Shown: one piece after another, positions 62,573 to 64,000 of the stretch
Layout of the letters: the number at the start of each line of letters is the position of its first letter
Position numbering within the stretch: the stretch's first letter is position 1
Source: Oscillospiraceae bacterium
GTDB taxonomy: Bacteria > Bacillota > Clostridia > Oscillospirales > Ruminococcaceae
Direction: 5' to 3'
Assembly (NCBI GenBank): GCA_017438745.1
Contig: JAFRUS010000011.1
Location: forward strand, 1 to 64,000
DNA length: 64,000 bases
Notes under the pieces: generated by a model
The model's database searches: none
The model's input: the letters and a program-made list of their open reading frames with translations, nothing else
Told to the model about the DNA's origin: nothing
Position numbers and translations under genes: made by a program

Positions 62573-64000
62573 TCACTCCAATATATTCGCAGCCATACTA
62601 ACGGAAAATTTCTTCTCAGGCCAATATACAGAATAGATGATACTCATAGGAATCAGCACTTTCGCACCGTCTGTATTCTCACAATATTCCGGTTTCACAT
62701 CCACATGAAACTCCCGGTCCGGATAGACGGTTGCGGCATATGCACGGATCATCTTAAGACGTTTATTTATCTTCTCAAGCTGAGGTAAAGTCAGCGGCGT
62801 AACACAAACTGTGTTTTCGTCGGTATCTGCTCCACCGAGCCACTCCGGAACCAGCAAAGTCCGGATCAGCTTGCCTTCCGCAACCAGAGCATCCTGTTCC
62901 TTCTGTTCTTTGATCTGTTCAAAGTCGATCTCCCATGTACCGGTTTTTGGATCTCTTCCATAGGAGCAGCGTTCATATCGCGCAATCAGCGCTTCATCGT
63001 ATGGATCTCTGCTCTCTAAGGCATAACTCCAATCCAGCAGAATACCGTTTCGTATTGTAAACGAAATGCCATGTTCTTCCTCATAATCCGCCTCGCCGGA
63101 GATCATAAAAGCCAGATCCCCCTCTTCCTGCGGTTCATAGATATAAATATCAAATGCCTCAAAATAATTCATTTTGAATTGTTCCGGTTCACCACCATAG
63201 CACTCCACCAGCCAGCGTTCCAGGCGGTGCCATTCTTTTTGCGGCATCTCTTCCAGACTCTTTAAGCATTTCTGCGCATAATCTTCCGGAAATTCACCCT
63301 TCAGGATCCTTCCGCATCGGAACACTCGAAGATCCTTATCAAAAAAGGTCGAATGCATTTCCACAACATGTTCATCTTCCTCGTCATCCTGGTAATAGTT
63401 ATCCCTGAGATACTCCCATGAAACCTGTTTCCTGGATAATTTCTCATATCGTTCATCCAGCCGCTGACTGATCTTCTTCTGCACCTCTGATGAGTAATCT
63501 ATGCAATAGTAACGGTCCTCCGGCTCCCCGATGCATTCATAATAATCATACAGATAGGTGTCCTGATCAGTAAAACGGTCCGTTACAGCAGCCCTGACAT
63601 CAAAGTAAAAACGGAAGAAATACTGTGCCTCCTCCTTGATCCATTCATACGAAAAATAATGATCAAGACCTGCCAGTGCTTCTAACGGTGTGATCTTACC
63701 GTTCTTTACATCCTCAGGAATCTTTGCCTTATCCGTTTCACCAAATTCGCTTACAAAACCTTCTCCGATAAAATCTCTCTCACAAAGCCAGCCAAAAAAA
63801 TAAGCTAACGGCGTCATTGTGAAATCAAGAATTCTTTTGTTTTCTTCTTCCGTCAGTTCGGCTTCTTCGGATTTACCCGTAAGACGACGATATTCTCCTG
63901 CCGCCGCCTCCCATTGTGCTTCTCCTTTAAAAGTACTGGTATATCGCTGTACCGATGAAGTCGATCGGGAAGTTTTTTTCTTGTTCCCGCAATTAAAAAT
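62573..64000 (-). CDS. Uncharacterised large protein, N-terminus beyond the window
   Basis: The frame is open from 62573 to the right edge: 61 further codons lie upstream of the first internal Met (63817), including a segment ending TGKSEEAELTEEENKRILDF that reads directly into MTPLAYFFGWLCERDF. So the gene is truncated by the window. At least 475 residues, acidic, no membrane helix; Trp/Tyr-rich segments such as YSYEWIKEEAQYFFRFYFD suggest a large soluble fold. Not recognised. Codon use is slightly richer in G+C than the neighbours, possibly an acquired gene. Confidence 0.65.
   Translation of the reverse strand: MFNCGNKKKTSRSTSSVQRYTSTFKGEAQWEAAAGEYRRLTGKSEEAELTEEENKRILDFTMTPLAYFFGWLCERDFIGEGFVSEFGETDKAKIPEDVKNGKITPLEALAGLDHYFSYEWIKEEAQYFFRFYFDVRAAVTDRFTDQDTYLYDYYECIGEPEDRYYCIDYSSEVQKKISQRLDERYEKLSRKQVSWEYLRDNYYQDDEEDEHVVEMHSTFFDKDLRVFRCGRILKGEFPEDYAQKCLKSLEEMPQKEWHRLERWLVECYGGEPEQFKMNYFEAFDIYIYEPQEEGDLAFMISGEADYEEEHGISFTIRNGILLDWSYALESRDPYDEALIARYERCSYGRDPKTGTWEIDFEQIKEQKEQDALVAEGKLIRTLLVPEWLGGADTDENTVCVTPLTLPQLEKINKRLKMIRAYAATVYPDREFHVDVKPEYCENTDGAKVLIPMSIIYSVYWPEKKFSVSMAANILE

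Overview
The window looks like a chromosomal segment of a low-to-mid G+C, Gram-positive, anaerobic Firmicute, most likely a Ruminococcus-type fibre degrader. The evidence is a secreted GH53 galactanase ending in a type I dockerin (a cellulosome-style anchor), a reverse rubrerythrin, a MurT/GatD pair, Thr/Glu-rich linkers in surface lipoproteins, strong Shine-Dalgarno sites and many consensus sigma-A promoters with 17-bp spacers. The genus is an inference. I found no rRNA, tRNA, CRISPR array or intact insertion sequence. The only mobile-element trace is the tail of an IS66-type transposase at the left edge.

Layout. 0-6.7 kb: IS66 remnant, an anchored surface protein, glycerate kinase, an ABC-F ribosome-protection gene behind a transcription-attenuation leader, and peptidase T. 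6.7-11.4 kb: an ECF sigma / membrane anti-sigma pair with a very large lipoprotein combining propeller-like repeats and a solute-binding domain. 11.5-22.1 kb: a diguanylate cyclase, ligA, and a compact histidine operon (hisZ-G-D-C-B-H-A-F-I, no hisE) with one promoter overlapped by an array of TTAGC/GCTAA half-sites. 22.2-27.3 kb: GH53 galactanase with dockerin, a receiver-like/GGDEF/EAL protein, and fabV. 27.4-34.8 kb: murT and a gatD that lacks the catalytic Cys and His, an acidic orphan, a lipid kinase, rubrerythrin with a palindrome between its promoter elements, hpt, an SGNH hydrolase and uppP. 35.1-45.8 kb: a heterodimeric ABC exporter whose second half has a roughly 300-residue low-complexity repeat extension, then a divergent tetR / RND (MMPL) exporter / heptad-repeat secreted protein locus with two TetR-type operators. 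45.8-49.1 kb: two radical SAM enzymes, one SPASM-type and one YgiQ.

49.1-58.2 kb holds the most unusual locus: a tight seven-gene minus-strand operon encoding a CDP-archaeol-synthase-like protein, two PEP-synthase-like phosphotransferases without a PEP/pyruvate barrel, a CDP-alcohol phosphatidyltransferase, phosphatidylserine decarboxylase, a UbiA prenyltransferase and a GNAT acyltransferase. Read together it looks like a complete route to an ethanolamine-headgroup phospholipid built on a non-standard, possibly prenyl, lipid. That is an inference from family membership and gene order. 58.3-62.0 kb: a two-component system, a lipoprotein and a small protein. 62.1-64.0 kb: two unrecognised genes, the second running off the right edge.

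The wall and envelope theme recurs (murT/gatD, uppP, SGNH hydrolase, lipid kinase, phospholipid operon, RND and ABC exporters). Several transcription units carry readable control elements, which are listed separately.
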